From Variovorax brevis (GTDB lineage Bacteria; Pseudomonadota; Gammaproteobacteria; Burkholderiales; Burkholderiaceae_C): a stretch of 64,000 bases of DNA. Below the pieces are notes generated by a model. The model searched no databases and was not told where the DNA came from. It worked only from the letters and a program-made list of their open reading frames with translations. The DNA lies in the NCBI RefSeq assembly GCF_030317105.1, contig NZ_JASZYG010000002.1:496001-560000 (forward strand), read 5' to 3'. Position numbers and translations under genes: made by a program. Below, in pieces: positions 24,667 to 34,085 of the stretch (position 1 is the first letter of the stretch; each line of letters opens with the position of its first letter).

Positions 24667-25455
24667 ATGCGTCCCAACCGTTTGCGCGAGATCTGGAAAT
24701 CCGGTGGTGCGGCCGTCAACGGGTGGCTCGCCATTCCGAACGGTTTCTCCGCCGAGACGATGGCCCATCAGGGTTGGGACTCCCTCACCATCGACTTGCA
24801 GCACGGCGTGGTGGACTACCAGGCCATGGTCGGGATGCTGCAGGCCATCTCGACCACAGACACGGTGCCCATCGTTCGCGTGCCGTGGCTGGAGCCCGGC
24901 GTGCTCATGAAGTCGCTCGATGCCGGCGCCTACGGCGTGATCTGCCCGATGGTCAACACGCGCGAAGACGCGCAAAAGCTCGTCGCCTGGACGCACTACG
25001 CGCCGCAGGGCACCCGCAGCTTCGGCCCGATCCGCGCGCTGCTTTATGGCGGTTCCGACTACCCCCAGCATGCCAACAACACCATCGTGACCTTCGCGAT
25101 GATCGAGACCGCCAAGGCGCTCGACAACCTGGACGGCATCCTCTCGGTGGAAGGGCTCGACGCCATCTACATCGGCCCTTCGGACCTGTCGCTGGCGCTC
25201 GGCTGCCGGCCCGTGTTCGACGACGTGGACCCGAAGGCGCAAGAGGCGATCGACCACATCCTCGAACGTGCCAAGGCGCATGGCGTGGTCGCCGGCATCC
25301 ACAACGGCAACGCCAATGGCGCGCTGGCGCGGATCGCCAACGGATTCCAGTTCACGACGGTCAGCTCGGACGCGCGGCTGATGGCGGCAGGGGCGCAGCA
25401 GGTGATCGCGGCGATGCGCGCGCAACAGCCATCACCGGCGGCGGGCTCGTATTGA
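24667..25455 (+). CDS. HpcH/HpaI family class II aldolase
   Basis: This 262-residue protein is a metal-dependent pyruvate aldolase of the HpcH/HpaI family (4-hydroxy-2-oxoheptanedioate or 2-keto-3-deoxy-L-rhamnonate aldolase type). The active-site parts are IDLQHGVVDY (about 40-49, catalytic His), IVRVPW (about 69-74), MIETAKALDN (metal-binding Glu) and YIGPSDLSLALG (metal-binding Asp). It cleaves a 4-hydroxy-2-oxo acid to pyruvate or oxaloacetate plus an aldehyde. AACAGGAG precedes the start. The substrate is unknown. Confidence 0.9.
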   Translation: MRPNRLREIWKSGGAAVNGWLAIPNGFSAETMAHQGWDSLTIDLQHGVVDYQAMVGMLQAISTTDTVPIVRVPWLEPGVLMKSLDAGAYGVICPMVNTREDAQKLVAWTHYAPQGTRSFGPIRALLYGGSDYPQHANNTIVTFAMIETAKALDNLDGILSVEGLDAIYIGPSDLSLALGCRPVFDDVDPKAQEAIDHILERAKAHGVVAGIHNGNANGALARIANGFQFTTVSSDARLMAAGAQQVIAAMRAQQPSPAAGSY

Positions 25456-25462
25456 TTTGGCG

Positions 25463-25759
25463 CTACGCCTTCTGCAAGGAGGGCAGCTTGTCGAACGCGG
25501 CGCGAGTCATGAACTCGGTCTTGAACGCCATGCAGTGCAGTTCATTGCGAAACTGCAGAGGCGTTACGTTCGCGCGAAAGTACACCGGGCCGTGGAGTCC
25601 CTGAACGCGGCAGACGGCAATTTGCACAAAGTGATAGGTCCACCATGCGGCGATGCGGCGGCGCAAGCTTGACGTTGGGGGGCCGAGAAGATGTCCGTTG
25701 GCCGCGCGGGTCGGGGCGGGCGGGTAGCCTCTTGGTTTGGCCGGAAGTGGCGCGCTCAT
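25463..25759 (-). CDS. Hypothetical protein (98 aa)
   Basis: I do not recognise this small protein. The last 65 residues have a plausible globular composition with Trp, Tyr and Cys (RIAAWWTYHFVQ, then LHCMAFKTEFMTRAAF), and their codons are mostly G or C in the third position, as in real genes here. The frame stays open further upstream, with other ATGs at 25819 and 25966, and none has a good ribosome site. It sits between two convergent genes in a 526-base stretch of lower GC; bases 25760-25981 show nothing else I can name. It could be a degraded or a lineage-specific gene. Confidence 0.4.
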   Translation of the reverse strand: MSAPLPAKPRGYPPAPTRAANGHLLGPPTSSLRRRIAAWWTYHFVQIAVCRVQGLHGPVYFRANVTPLQFRNELHCMAFKTEFMTRAAFDKLPSLQKA

Positions 25760-25981
25760 CGGGTGCGCGCCGCGCTGCCAGAACCGCATGGGTGTCGAGT
25801 GATTCAACTTGGACTTCATGGCGAGGGCCAGCTTAGGCTCCTTCGCTTCGGCATGCCATCGGTCTCGCGAAGCGATCGCGGACATGCACCGACGAAAACG
25901 TGAAGAGTTACGGCTTTCGCGATGCGTTCTTGCGATCTGTTTCCAGCGCGACCCATGCGCCGGCAAGCCGCAACCCCCCGT

Positions 25982-26404
25982 TCAGTCGCTCACCAGCGCG
26001 CGCAGCCAGTCCGGCAGCGGCTCGGCCTTCTGCTTCGGAAAATCCACCCAGATGGTGGTCGCACCACCGGCCGCGTAGATCACGCCGGGCGTGTCCTCGC
26101 GTTCCATCGTGGCCCACGTCTCGAACGTGGTGCGCGCCGGGTCGCTGGCATACATCTTCACGCGCACGTTGCCGGGGTACTCCAGCTGCTTGTAGAAGTT
26201 GCAGAAGGCGTTGACGATCACCATGCCGTGGCCTTGCGGTTCGGGCTGCACGGCGAGCGAGTGCCACCAGTCGATGCGCACCGTCTCCAGGTACCGGAAG
26301 TAGCTTGCGTTGTTGAGGTGGCCCATGGCATCCATGTCGCCCCATCGAATGGGGATCGACATTTCATAGACGAACTTCTTCTTCCCGGGAATTTCAAACT
26401 TCAT
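25982..26404 (-). CDS. Acyl-CoA thioesterase (hotdog, 4HBT type)
   Basis: This 140-residue hotdog-fold protein has the YbgC/4HBT pattern. RWGDMDAMGHLNNASYFRYLE (residues 20-40) contains the catalytic Asp and the substrate-loop HLNN. Such enzymes hydrolyse acyl-CoA thioesters in the cytoplasm. The ATG at 26404 overlaps the stop of the upstream EamA gene as ATGA, which fixes the start. The acyl chain preferred is unknown. Confidence 0.88.
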   Translation of the reverse strand: MKFEIPGKKKFVYEMSIPIRWGDMDAMGHLNNASYFRYLETVRIDWWHSLAVQPEPQGHGMVIVNAFCNFYKQLEYPGNVRVKMYASDPARTTFETWATMEREDTPGVIYAAGGATTIWVDFPKQKAEPLPDWLRALVSD

Positions 26405-27366
26405 TTGTGCGCCTTGATCGATGCGAGGATGCCCAGGACGAACAGGACGGCCGCCGCGAACTCGCTCGCTTGCGGCCAGCGGCCGTCCCACAGGAAAGCG
26501 TAGAGCAGGGCGAACAGCGTTTCGCTCACGATGAGCTGGCCGCACAAGCTCGGAGACAACCTCTGACTGGCGATGTTCCACAGGATGGTGGCGAGCCACG
26601 ACGAGCCGATGCCCACGGCCAGCGCGATCACCACGAACAGCGCAATGTTCGGCTGGGCCATCAGGGCGCCGATGCCCGATCCGGCCACCAGCCACAACAC
26701 GCAGGCGCCCAGACCGGTGGCCATGCCGAGCCAGTTGGCCCAGTCAGTAGCCTGTACTTCATGGTGATGCGCCAGCCAACGAGCGTTGAGGAGGGCGAAA
26801 GCCGTCCAGCTTGCCATCGCCAGCAGGGCCAGCACCAGCCCCCAGCCCCAGGCGCTGCCGCCGTTGGTGCCTCCGCCTTCGGGCCATGCGCTGGCGACCA
26901 TGAGGCCGATGCCCGCGGCGGTGAGCGCCAAGCCCGGCATCAGCGTGCGCAAGCGCAGCCCATGAGGCCGGCCCAGCAGCATGACCCAGACGGGGATCGT
27001 GCCGATGATGAGGCTCGGCACGGCCGTGCCCGCCGCGGCAATGGAGAACGCCAGCAGCAGGTAGTAGCCGGTAAAACCCAGCACGCTGAGCCAGAGCGCA
27101 CCGCCGGCTTGCCGCGCCGTCGGCCAGCGCCGCGCCGCCGGCCGCGTGGCCACGGCTGCCAATGCCACCACGCCGAAGACCACGAAGCGCGCGGCCGTGA
27201 TGTCCACCATGCCGAAGTTGCCCAGCATGCGGGGCGCCACGAACACCAGCCCCCAAAGCGCGCCCGCGGCCAAGCCTGCCGCGATGCCGACGAGGGCATG
27301 GGGACTCAACGCGCGATGCGCCGCGCCGCCATCGACGGCGGGCCGTCGAACCGAATCAGTTTCCAC
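26401..27366 (-). CDS. EamA/DMT family transporter
   Basis: This 321-residue protein has ten predicted membrane segments in two EamA repeats. The first repeat starts at GIAAGLAAGALWGLVFVAPR and the second near WGLVLALLAMASWTAFALLNAR. Drug/metabolite transporters of this kind export amino acids, purines or other metabolites. It lies 18 bases after pdxH and overlaps the thioesterase gene, so the three are one operon. The substrate is not evident. Confidence 0.88.
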   Translation of the reverse strand: METDSVRRPAVDGGAAHRALSPHALVGIAAGLAAGALWGLVFVAPRMLGNFGMVDITAARFVVFGVVALAAVATRPAARRWPTARQAGGALWLSVLGFTGYYLLLAFSIAAAGTAVPSLIIGTIPVWVMLLGRPHGLRLRTLMPGLALTAAGIGLMVASAWPEGGGTNGGSAWGWGLVLALLAMASWTAFALLNARWLAHHHEVQATDWANWLGMATGLGACVLWLVAGSGIGALMAQPNIALFVVIALAVGIGSSWLATILWNIASQRLSPSLCGQLIVSETLFALLYAFLWDGRWPQASEFAAAVLFVLGILASIKAHK

Positions 27367-27384
27367 TCTGGAAGACCTTGCCGC

Positions 27385-28032
27385 TCAAGGCGCGAGCCGT
27401 TCGCGCAGCCATTGACCGTCTTCGCGCCGGTAGCGCAGGCGGTCGTGAAGCCGGCTCTTGCGCCCTTGCCAGAATTCCCAGGTGTCCGGCACCAGCCGAT
27501 AGCCGCCCCAGTGCGGCGGACGGGGCGGGGACAGCAGGTGCTTGGCGGCAAAGATGGCCGCGTTCTTCACGAGCACGTCGCGCCCGCTGATGACCTGGCT
27601 TTGCGGGCTGGCCCAAGCCCCAATGCGCGAATCGAGTGGCCGGCTGGCGAAGTAGGCGTCGCTCTGCGCGGCATCGACCTTTTCGACACGGCCTTCGATG
27701 CGCACCACGCGTTCCAGCTCGACCCAGTGAAACTGCAGCGCCGCAAAGGGATTGCCCGCCAGCTCCTGGCCCTTGCGGCTCTGGTAGTTGGTGTACCAGA
27801 CCACGCCGCGCTCATCGAAGCCCTTGATGAGCACGATGCGCGTGGAGGGACGCAGGTCGCTGCCGACGGTGGCCAGCGTCATCGCGTTGGGTTCGGGCAG
27901 TTGCGCATCGATGGCTTCGGCAAGCCAGCGTTCGAACTGGCGAAGCGGATCGGCATCGCTGCGGGTTTCATCGAGCTCTGCGCGCTCGTAGCTCTTGCGC
28001 AGCGCGGCCAGCGTTTCATTGGGAGACGTCAT
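27385..28032 (-). CDS. pdxH: Pyridoxamine/pyridoxine 5'-phosphate oxidase
   Basis: This 215-residue enzyme uses FMN to oxidise pyridoxine or pyridoxamine 5'-phosphate to PLP. Landmarks are [20 protein letters not shown] (about 48-67), [16 protein letters not shown] (FMN and substrate site), ASPQSQVI (about 141-148) and the closing [16 protein letters not shown] with the substrate-binding RLH. Length matches the family. The start is the ATG at 28032. It may matter locally because the window codes several PLP enzymes, but pdxH is a housekeeping gene. Confidence 0.96.
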   Translation of the reverse strand: MTSPNETLAALRKSYERAELDETRSDADPLRQFERWLAEAIDAQLPEPNAMTLATVGSDLRPSTRIVLIKGFDERGVVWYTNYQSRKGQELAGNPFAALQFHWVELERVVRIEGRVEKVDAAQSDAYFASRPLDSRIGAWASPQSQVISGRDVLVKNAAIFAAKHLLSPPRPPHWGGYRLVPDTWEFWQGRKSRLHDRLRYRREDGQWLRERLAP

Positions 28033-28069
28033 GGCGCCATTGTCGGGGAAGGCGGGAGATACTGCGGCC

Positions 28070-28648
28070 ATGTCCACGACTGCCTCTTCTCCTGATTCGT
28101 CGCATGCGCTCCCGGTGGTGATCGTGCTGGCCTCCGGGCGCGGCGAGCGCTTTGTCGCTTCCGGTGGCAGCGGCTCCAAGCTGCGTGCCTTGCTGGCGGG
28201 CACGCCGGTGATGGAGCACACCCTGGCTGCCGTGCGTGCCAGCGGCCTGCCGTGGCATCTCGAGGACGTGGGTCACGCCGGCATGGGCGACTCCATCGGG
28301 GCGGCTGTTCGTGCCACGTCGGGTGCGGCGGGCTGGTTGATTCTTCCGGCCGACCTGCCGCTGGTGAAGCCGGCGACCTTGCAGCGAGTGGCTCAGGCCA
28401 TCGCGGAAGGCGCACGCGCGGTGCAGCCGGCCCATGATGGCACCAAGGGCCATCCGGTCGGATTCGGCGCTGCAAGCGGCGCTGCGCTGGCAGCGCTGGA
28501 AGGCGCACAGGGTGCGGCCGCCGTGCTGCGTGCGTTGCGTGCAAAGGGCGCGGTGGTCGATATCGACGTGAACGACATCGGCATCCTCACCGACATCGAC
28601 ACCCTGGACGATCTCGCCAGGGCCGAGGCGCTGCTCAGCTCCTCGTGA
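28070..28648 (+). CDS. MobA-like nucleotidyltransferase
   Basis: This 192-residue protein has the NTP-transferase fold of MobA/Moc[14 protein letters not shown] (about 16-28) is the nucleotide-binding loop, [10 protein letters not shown] supplies the Lys, and [10 protein letters not shown] (about 90-99) carries the metal-binding Asp. Such enzymes attach CMP or GMP to molybdopterin cofactor, or serve molybdenum hydroxylases (MocA/XdhC context). No Mo-enzyme is in the window. The ATG at 28070 follows GGGAGA; an in-frame ATG at 28031 overlaps the pdxH start and is less likely. Its end overlaps the convergent sodC by 14 bases. Confidence 0.8.
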   Translation: MSTTASSPDSSHALPVVIVLASGRGERFVASGGSGSKLRALLAGTPVMEHTLAAVRASGLPWHLEDVGHAGMGDSIGAAVRATSGAAGWLILPADLPLVKPATLQRVAQAIAEGARAVQPAHDGTKGHPVGFGAASGAALAALEGAQGAAAVLRALRAKGAVVDIDVNDIGILTDIDTLDDLARAEALLSSS

Positions 28649-29177
28649 TCACCGCGCAGGCAATGCGCGGGCCGGAATTGCCGGCCGGCTGCGTGGTGAA
28701 GTCGTCCCGGTCCCGGTGAACCACGAGCGCGCGGCCCACCACGTTGTTGGCCGCACCGTCCGTCAGGGAAATTGCGTGGTCGTCCACGCTGAAGCGCGCA
28801 ACGCCGCCTGCGTCTGCCACGAGGCTGGGCAACTCGCCTGCGTGGCTGCCGGCAGCGCCGTACTTGCCGTGCGTGCCGCCAGCGGGGTTGAAGTGGCCGC
28901 CTGCCGCATTGCCGTTGTCGCCGCAATCGCCTTTTTCATGGATGTGGAAGCCATGCTCGGTGTTTGGCGCAAATCCGCGCACCTCGCCGGCGATGCGAAC
29001 GCCGTGGTCCAGGGCGGTGAACGTCACGTTGCCGACGGTCGGATTGGGCGACACCGCCGCCGTGGGCACGAGGCTCGCCGTGGCGCCCGGCCGGGCCGAG
29101 CCCGTCGCCATGTTGCCGCAAGCGCCGAGCAGGCTCGTGGCGCCAATGACGGTCAGGGCGGCAAGGTAGCGTTTCAT
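28635..29177 (-). CDS. sodC: Cu/Zn superoxide dismutase lipoprotein
   Basis: This 180-residue protein is a periplasmic Cu/Zn superoxide dismutase with a lipoprotein signal (lipobox LLGAC, Cys20). Copper ligands H78, H80 and H154, bridging H95, zinc ligands H103 and H112, active-site R171 and the C85-C174 disulfide pair are all present. The fourth zinc ligand, Asp in almost all known enzymes (H-x-G-D), is Glu here (H112-A-G-E115). It converts superoxide to peroxide and oxygen. It starts 10 bases after chaC on the same strand, so both may serve redox defence. Confidence 0.94.
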   Translation of the reverse strand: MKRYLAALTVIGATSLLGACGNMATGSARPGATASLVPTAAVSPNPTVGNVTFTALDHGVRIAGEVRGFAPNTEHGFHIHEKGDCGDNGNAAGGHFNPAGGTHGKYGAAGSHAGELPSLVADAGGVARFSVDDHAISLTDGAANNVVGRALVVHRDRDDFTTQPAGNSGPRIACAVITRS

Positions 29178-29187
29178 GTTTTCTCCA

Positions 29188-29838
29188 CTAGCTGTTTGTT
29201 GTCGATGAATGACGGTGTAGCGCATGCGGGGCAGCCGCGCAATCGGTGGACCCCGACAGCGACGCTTCGGCCAAGCGCACGAGACGTCCCAGCGCGGCAT
29301 CGTGAATGCCGTGGCGCTGCAGTTCATGAAAGGTCTGGCGGGCGTACTCGATCGACGTGCCGTAGCGGCCCGTGGCTTGCGCAAAGATCTCGCGATAGCG
29401 CGCGTCGCTCAATTCGCCGGTGAAGTTGGGACTGCGCCGCGAGAGCGTGAAGGCCAGCGCGCGGACCTTGCCACCGGGTGTCACGCAGTCGAGCCAGCGC
29501 GGGTCGTAAACGCCGGTGGGCATCTCGCGCAGCCACAGCCGGCCCAGCGTTTCGAGCCCATCGGCAGCAGGAATCCGGAAGACCATGCCGCGGCAGCTTC
29601 CCCCAGACAAGAGGCCGAAGACCAAGCCCGGGCACTGCGGCGTGCCGCGGTTGACGCGGCTCCACATCTTCAACGCGCGGTGCCACCCGTGCAGATGCGC
29701 GGCGCGGCGCTCTGCGAATTCGAACTCGGGCCGCCAGATGAGCGAGCCATAGCCGAAGATCCACAAGTCCTGGTGGCCACCCCATTCGTCGATGGCGCGC
29801 GCCAGCATGGGCTGGGGGTCGCGCAGCGGCTTGATCAT
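29188..29838 (-). CDS. Gamma-glutamylcyclotransferase (ChaC-like)
   Basis: This 216-residue protein matches ChaC, which cleaves glutathione to 5-oxoproline and Cys-Gly. The substrate loop IFGYGSLIWRPEF lies at residues 27-39, and CRGMVFRIPA plus REMPTGVYDP are further family stretches. The cytoplasmic enzyme lowers the glutathione pool. The ATG at 29838 was chosen by alignment of the N-terminus; the frame stays open upstream across the OmpA-like gene on the other strand. The last 15 residues are Ala/His/Ser-rich and not conserved. Confidence 0.9.
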   Translation of the reverse strand: MIKPLRDPQPMLARAIDEWGGHQDLWIFGYGSLIWRPEFEFAERRAAHLHGWHRALKMWSRVNRGTPQCPGLVFGLLSGGSCRGMVFRIPAADGLETLGRLWLREMPTGVYDPRWLDCVTPGGKVRALAFTLSRRSPNFTGELSDARYREIFAQATGRYGTSIEYARQTFHELQRHGIHDAALGRLVRLAEASLSGSTDCAAAPHALHRHSSTTNS

Positions 29839-29958
29839 CGGGTCGAGCCCGGGAGGGCCCGGATCATTCACATTTGCGCTTTCGGTCACGCCTACAATCC
29901 CGCGGTTATGGTCCAACGCACCATTATTTACCGACCACTTGATTACGGAGATCGACCG

Positions 29959-30510
29959 ATGGCAGCTACCAGCGAAGACGACGGCCAAACCTACTTCATC
30001 CTCGGGTTGGCGGGCGGCATCATTGCCCTCGTTCTCTTCCTGGTCGTGGGGATTGCGATTTCCAGGAGCCCTGCGCCTGCCGCGGCCGCCGCCGGCGGGG
30101 CCGCGACAGCGACGATGGCAGTCGCCGCGGCGCCCAAGGTGGTTGAAGTCACCGAAACGGTGGTTGTCGTGATTCCCGACGGCGCCAGCGTGCGCGTGGT
30201 CGACGGTGTCGTGAAGTTCTACTTCGCCACCGGCAGCACTGATCTGGCACCGGGCGCGGCCGAAGCACTGGCAGCCGTCATCAAGGGCGTGGAAGGCGGC
30301 AAGAAGGCCGTCGTGTCTGGTTACCACGACGACACCGGCGATGCCGCCAAGAACGCCGAACTGGCCAAGCAGCGTGCCGAAAGAGTGCAGGAAGTGCTTG
30401 TCGGCCTGGGCGTGCCGGCCGGCAAGGTCGAGCTGAAAAAGCCCGAAGGCACCACGGGCACCGGCAGCAATGCCGAGGCGCGTCGGGTCGAAGTCAAGCT
30501 CGTCGACTGA
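29959..30510 (+). CDS. OmpA-domain membrane-anchored protein
   Basis: This 183-residue protein has one membrane segment (about residues 11-31, YFILGLAGGIIALVLFLVV). An Ala/Gly linker and a C-terminal OmpA-like peptidoglycan-binding domain (about 75-183) follow; NAEARRVEVKLVD is its usual ending. It likely ties the inner membrane to the cell wall from the periplasmic side. The ATG at 29959 follows TACGGAG; an in-frame ATG at 29908 would add 17 residues of unlike composition. It is divergent from chaC, and a rho-independent terminator follows. Confidence 0.88.
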   Translation: MAATSEDDGQTYFILGLAGGIIALVLFLVVGIAISRSPAPAAAAAGGAATATMAVAAAPKVVEVTETVVVVIPDGASVRVVDGVVKFYFATGSTDLAPGAAEALAAVIKGVEGGKKAVVSGYHDDTGDAAKNAELAKQRAERVQEVLVGLGVPAGKVELKKPEGTTGTGSNAEARRVEVKLVD

Positions 30511-30530
30511 AGCCGCACCCCGATGCACGG

Positions 30531-30556
30531 AAAAGCCCGGCCTGACCGGGCTTTTT
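30531..30556 (+). terminator. Rho-independent terminator
   Basis: AAAAGCCCGG (30531-30540) pairs perfectly with CCGGGCTTTT (30546-30555) around a 5-base loop and is followed by T. It lies 20 bases after the OmpA-like gene and separates it from edd. Confidence 0.93.
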
Positions 30557-30625
30557 CATTTCATGTTGGTACGATGATCACTTGCCCGCCGCGCCGCGGC
30601 AGCACCGGCAGAGTGATGGATCCCC

Positions 30626-32464
30626 ATGACAACACACCCCACCGTTCGCGACGTCACCGATCGCATCCGTGAGCGCAGCCGCGGCTCGCGGGAGGCCTAC
30701 CTGAAACGGCTGCGGGAAACGCGCGAACGGGACCGGGGCTCCGACCGCATGGGCTGCGCCAACGTGGCGCACGCGGTGGCCGGCGTGCCCGCCAACGACA
30801 AGCTCAAGATCGTGGCAGAGCGCGCCCCGAATCTGGGCATCGTCACCGCCTACAACGACATGCTGTCCGCGCACGCCCCGTACCAAGGCTATCCGGACAT
30901 CATCAAGAACGAAGCGCGCCGCTTTGGTGCGACGGCGCAGGTCGCGGGCGGCGTGCCCGCCATGTGCGACGGCGTCACGCAAGGCACGCCCGGCATGGAA
31001 CTGAGCCTGTTCAGCCGCGACGTGATTGCGATGAGCACGGCCGTGGCGCTCACGCACGACATGTTCGATGCGGCGCTGCTGCTGGGCGTGTGCGACAAGA
31101 TCGTGCCGGGCCTGCTCATCGGCGCCTTGCATTTCGGCCACTTGCCCACGGTCTTCGTGCCGGCGGGGCCCATGCCTTCGGGCATGTCCAACAGCGCCAA
31201 GTCCAAGGTGCGCGAGCAGGCCGCCCAAGGTTTGGTGGGCCGGCAGGGGCTGATGGAAGCGGAAATGGCGGCCTATCACTCGCAAGGCACCTGCACGTTC
31301 TACGGCACGGCCAACAGCAACCAGATGCTTTTGGAGGCCATGGGGCTGCATGTGCCGGGAACGGCCTTCATCCAGCCGGGCGATTCGATGCGCGAGGCGC
31401 TCACGCGCGAAGCCGTGCGCACGGTGCTTGGGCGTGCGAGTGAAGATTTCTTTGCCTGTCCGCCGATCGGAGAGATGGTGGACGAGCGTGCGATCGTCAA
31501 CGCCATGGCGGCGTTGCTTGCAACGGGCGGCTCGACCAATCACTTGATCCACTGGGTGGCCGTCGCGCGTTCAGCCGGCATCGTGATCGACTGGAACGAC
31601 TTCGCGCAGTTGTCCGAAATCGTGCCCTTGCTCACGCGCGTGTATCCCAACGGCACGGCCGACGTGAACGAGTTCCAGAGCGCCGGCGGACCGGGCTTTG
31701 TCATTGGCGAACTGGTGGGCGCAGGCTTGATGCACGGTGACGTGGCCACCGTGCGTGCTGGCGGCATTGCCGAGTTCGCCAACATCCCGGTGCTCAAGGG
31801 CGACGCGTCGGCTGTCGATGCGCTTGGGTGGCAGCCTGCGGCGCCGTCGAAGAATCTGGAAGTTGCGCGGCCGGCGTCGAATCCTTTCAGCGCCACGGGT
31901 GGACTCAAGCTGCTCACCGGCAACATCGGGCGCGCGGTGATCAAGGTGTCGTCCGTGCCGGACGACCGCCACGTCATCGAGGCGCCTGCGCGCGTGTTCG
32001 ATTCGCAAGCGGCGCTCCAGAAGGCGTTCACCGCGGGAGAACTGGAGCGCGACGTGGTGTGCGTGGTGCGCTGGCAAGGCCCTCAGGCCAACGGCATGCC
32101 CGAACTGCACAAGCTCACGCCGCCGCTCTCGGTGTTGCAGGGCAAGGGCTTTCGGGTGGGGCTGGTGACCGATGGCCGCATGAGCGGTGCGTCCGGCAAG
32201 GTGCCTGCGGCCATCCACGTTTCGCCCGAGGGCGCGGCGGGTGGGCCGATCGCCAAAGTGCGCGACGGCGACCTCATCCGGCTCGACGCGGTGGCCGGCA
32301 CGTTGCAGGTCCTGGTGCCGGACGACGAATGGGCGGCGCGCGAAACTGCGAAGATGCCCGAAGAACAGCGCATTGCCGACGGGCATGGCCTGGGCCGCGA
32401 ACTGTTCGCCGGCATGCGCCGCAACGCATTGACAGCAGAAGAAGGAGCCTGTTCATGGCTGTAA
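30626..32464 (+). CDS. edd: 6-phosphogluconate dehydratase
   Basis: This 612-residue IlvD/Edd-family enzyme dehydrates 6-phosphogluconate to KDPG in the Entner-Doudoroff pathway. The Cys residues expected for its Fe-S cluster are in [13 protein letters not shown] (about 107-119) and [12 protein letters not shown] (about 151-162). Other family blocks are [31 protein letters not shown] and [15 protein letters not shown]. Length matches Edd (about 605) rather than IlvD (about 560). The last 10 bases overlap eda, so the two are translationally coupled. Confidence 0.97.
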   Translation: MTTHPTVRDVTDRIRERSRGSREAYLKRLRETRERDRGSDRMGCANVAHAVAGVPANDKLKIVAERAPNLGIVTAYNDMLSAHAPYQGYPDIIKNEARRFGATAQVAGGVPAMCDGVTQGTPGMELSLFSRDVIAMSTAVALTHDMFDAALLLGVCDKIVPGLLIGALHFGHLPTVFVPAGPMPSGMSNSAKSKVREQAAQGLVGRQGLMEAEMAAYHSQGTCTFYGTANSNQMLLEAMGLHVPGTAFIQPGDSMREALTREAVRTVLGRASEDFFACPPIGEMVDERAIVNAMAALLATGGSTNHLIHWVAVARSAGIVIDWNDFAQLSEIVPLLTRVYPNGTADVNEFQSAGGPGFVIGELVGAGLMHGDVATVRAGGIAEFANIPVLKGDASAVDALGWQPAAPSKNLEVARPASNPFSATGGLKLLTGNIGRAVIKVSSVPDDRHVIEAPARVFDSQAALQKAFTAGELERDVVCVVRWQGPQANGMPELHKLTPPLSVLQGKGFRVGLVTDGRMSGASGKVPAAIHVSPEGAAGGPIAKVRDGDLIRLDAVAGTLQVLVPDDEWAARETAKMPEEQRIADGHGLGRELFAGMRRNALTAEEGACSWL

Positions 32465-33102
32465 ACACAACGAGACTCACCTCGCTCGACGTGATGCGCG
32501 ACGCGCCGGTCATTCCGGTCATCGTGCTCAACGACGTGGCGCATGCCGTGCCGCTGGCACGTGCGCTGGTCGCCGGCGGCATCCGCATGCTGGAGGTCAC
32601 CCTGCGCACGCCGCAGGCCTTGCAATGCATCGAAGCCATCGCGAAGGAAGTGCCGGATGCGGTGGCCGGCGCCGGCACGATCCGCAGCGCTGCCGACGCC
32701 CAGGCGTCGGCGCTCGCGGGCGCGAAGTTCGGCGTGAGCCCGGGCTACACGCGCGCCGTGGGCAAGGCTTGCCACGACCTCGGCTTGCCGCTGCTGCCGG
32801 GCGTGGCCACGGGCAGCGAGATCATGCAGGCGCAGGAAGACGGCTACACCGAACTGAAGTTCTTTCCGGCGATGCAGGCCGGCGGCTTGCCGATGCTCAA
32901 GGCGTGGCAAGGGCCCTTCGGTGACGTGACCTTCTGTCCGACGGGCGGCATCAACGCGGTGAACGCGCATGAATTTCTTGCGCTGTCGAACGTGGCCTGC
33001 GTGGGCGGATCGTGGATCGTGCCGACCGATGCCATCGAGGCGGGCGACTGGTCCAAGATCGAACATCTGGCACGCGCGGCGAGCCAGCTTCAACGACGAT
33101 GA
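32455..33102 (+). CDS. eda: KDPG/KHG aldolase
   Basis: This 215-residue class I aldolase cleaves KDPG to pyruvate and glyceraldehyde 3-phosphate. The Schiff-base Lys is K135 in YTELKFFPA, with the base Glu at E47 in MLEVTLRTP, and CPTGGIN (phosphate site) near 162. The start at 32455 overlaps the edd stop by 10 bases after GAAGGAG. Together with edd it completes the pathway, so the organism probably breaks down hexoses by this route. Confidence 0.97.
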   Translation: MAVNTTRLTSLDVMRDAPVIPVIVLNDVAHAVPLARALVAGGIRMLEVTLRTPQALQCIEAIAKEVPDAVAGAGTIRSAADAQASALAGAKFGVSPGYTRAVGKACHDLGLPLLPGVATGSEIMQAQEDGYTELKFFPAMQAGGLPMLKAWQGPFGDVTFCPTGGINAVNAHEFLALSNVACVGGSWIVPTDAIEAGDWSKIEHLARAASQLQRR

Positions 33103-33842
33103 GTGGCTTCATCATGGCGCAGCAGCAGTTTGACGCGGGCGACCTGAAGGTTCTCGCTTTCGATATCTTTGGCACGGTGGTCGACTGGCACGGTGGCATC
33201 TCTGCGGAGGTGGCGCAACTGTTGCCTGACGTGGACGCCAACGCGTTCGCGCTCGCGTGGAGAGCCGGCTATCAACCGGCGATGCGCGGCGTGATGGAGC
33301 GCATTGCGGCAGGCGAGGGCGGCTTCACGCTGATCGACGAGCTGCACTTGCACATCCTTGACGAGGTGCTGCGCGATTTCGGCGTCGAGAATTTCGACCG
33401 GGAACGTCGGCGTGTGCTCAACCTCGCGTGGCATCGCTTGCCGGCGTGGCCGGATTCGGTCGAGGGACTGACTCGGCTGAAGAAGAAGTTCACCGTCTGC
33501 ACGCTGTCCAACGGCAACATCGGCTTGCTGACGGAGATGGCCAAGCGCGCGGGCTTGCCGTGGGATTGCATCCTGTCGGCGGAGGTCTTCAAGGCCTACA
33601 AGCCGGATCCGCGGACCTATCTTGGCGTGGCCGCGGTGTTTGACGCCACGCCCCTGCAGGTGATGCTGGTGGCGGCGCATCACGATGACCTGGCGGCCGC
33701 GCGGGGGTGCGGCTTGCGTGCGGCGTACATCGAGCGGCCGCTCGAATACGGCGCGGGGCGCGTCAAGGACGTGTCGCCGGTGGCGGACAACACGCTGCAT
33801 GCGCGGGATCTTTGTGCGTTGGCGGATCAGTTGGGGTGCTGA
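33099..33842 (+). CDS. HAD superfamily hydrolase, haloacid dehalogenase type II-like
   Basis: This 247-residue protein has the HAD nucleophile Asp22 in LAFDIFGTVVDWHG, Ser/Asn in CTLSNGNIGLL (motif II), Lys in VFKAYKPDPRTYL (motif III) and a final acidic pair region HHDDLAAARG. The motif I form FDxxGTxxD and the cap fit the type II 2-haloacid dehalogenase branch, but many such proteins are phosphatases. It overlaps eda as ATGA, so it is part of the edd-eda operon; a role in sugar-phosphate clearance is therefore at least as likely as dehalogenation. A second ATG lies 5 codons in. Confidence 0.85.
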   Translation: MSGFIMAQQQFDAGDLKVLAFDIFGTVVDWHGGISAEVAQLLPDVDANAFALAWRAGYQPAMRGVMERIAAGEGGFTLIDELHLHILDEVLRDFGVENFDRERRRVLNLAWHRLPAWPDSVEGLTRLKKKFTVCTLSNGNIGLLTEMAKRAGLPWDCILSAEVFKAYKPDPRTYLGVAAVFDATPLQVMLVAAHHDDLAAARGCGLRAAYIERPLEYGAGRVKDVSPVADNTLHARDLCALADQLGC

Positions 33843-34085
33843 TTTTATTTGCTTGATTCGTGATCGCTTTTGGGGTCGTTTGGCATGTGCTCGCTGCCGG
33901 GCTCCGGGATGGCGCCAACGGTGTGGGCGTTTCCATCCGAACCTGCGCGTTGGTCCGTCGGTGCGCAAGAGTTAGCGGCGCGCGCATTCTTTGCTGGGGC
34001 ACAACCGTCGAAACGTCCTGTTCACCCCGCCCGTGTGCGGCGGACAGTTCACCCCCGCGACGCCGCCCCTACCCCAAGAACACCC

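Noticed and set aside
23759..25455. The PEP mutase-family gene and HpaI-type aldolase as a phosphonate cluster
   Set aside because: No phosphonopyruvate decarboxylase, AEP transaminase or phosphonate transporter is adjacent, and the class V aminotransferase nearby fits the glyoxylate group better.
33843..34085. A possible small gene or RNA between the HAD gene and gloA
   Set aside because: Short frames here have no ribosome site or homologous feel, and no stable hairpin with a T run is visible.
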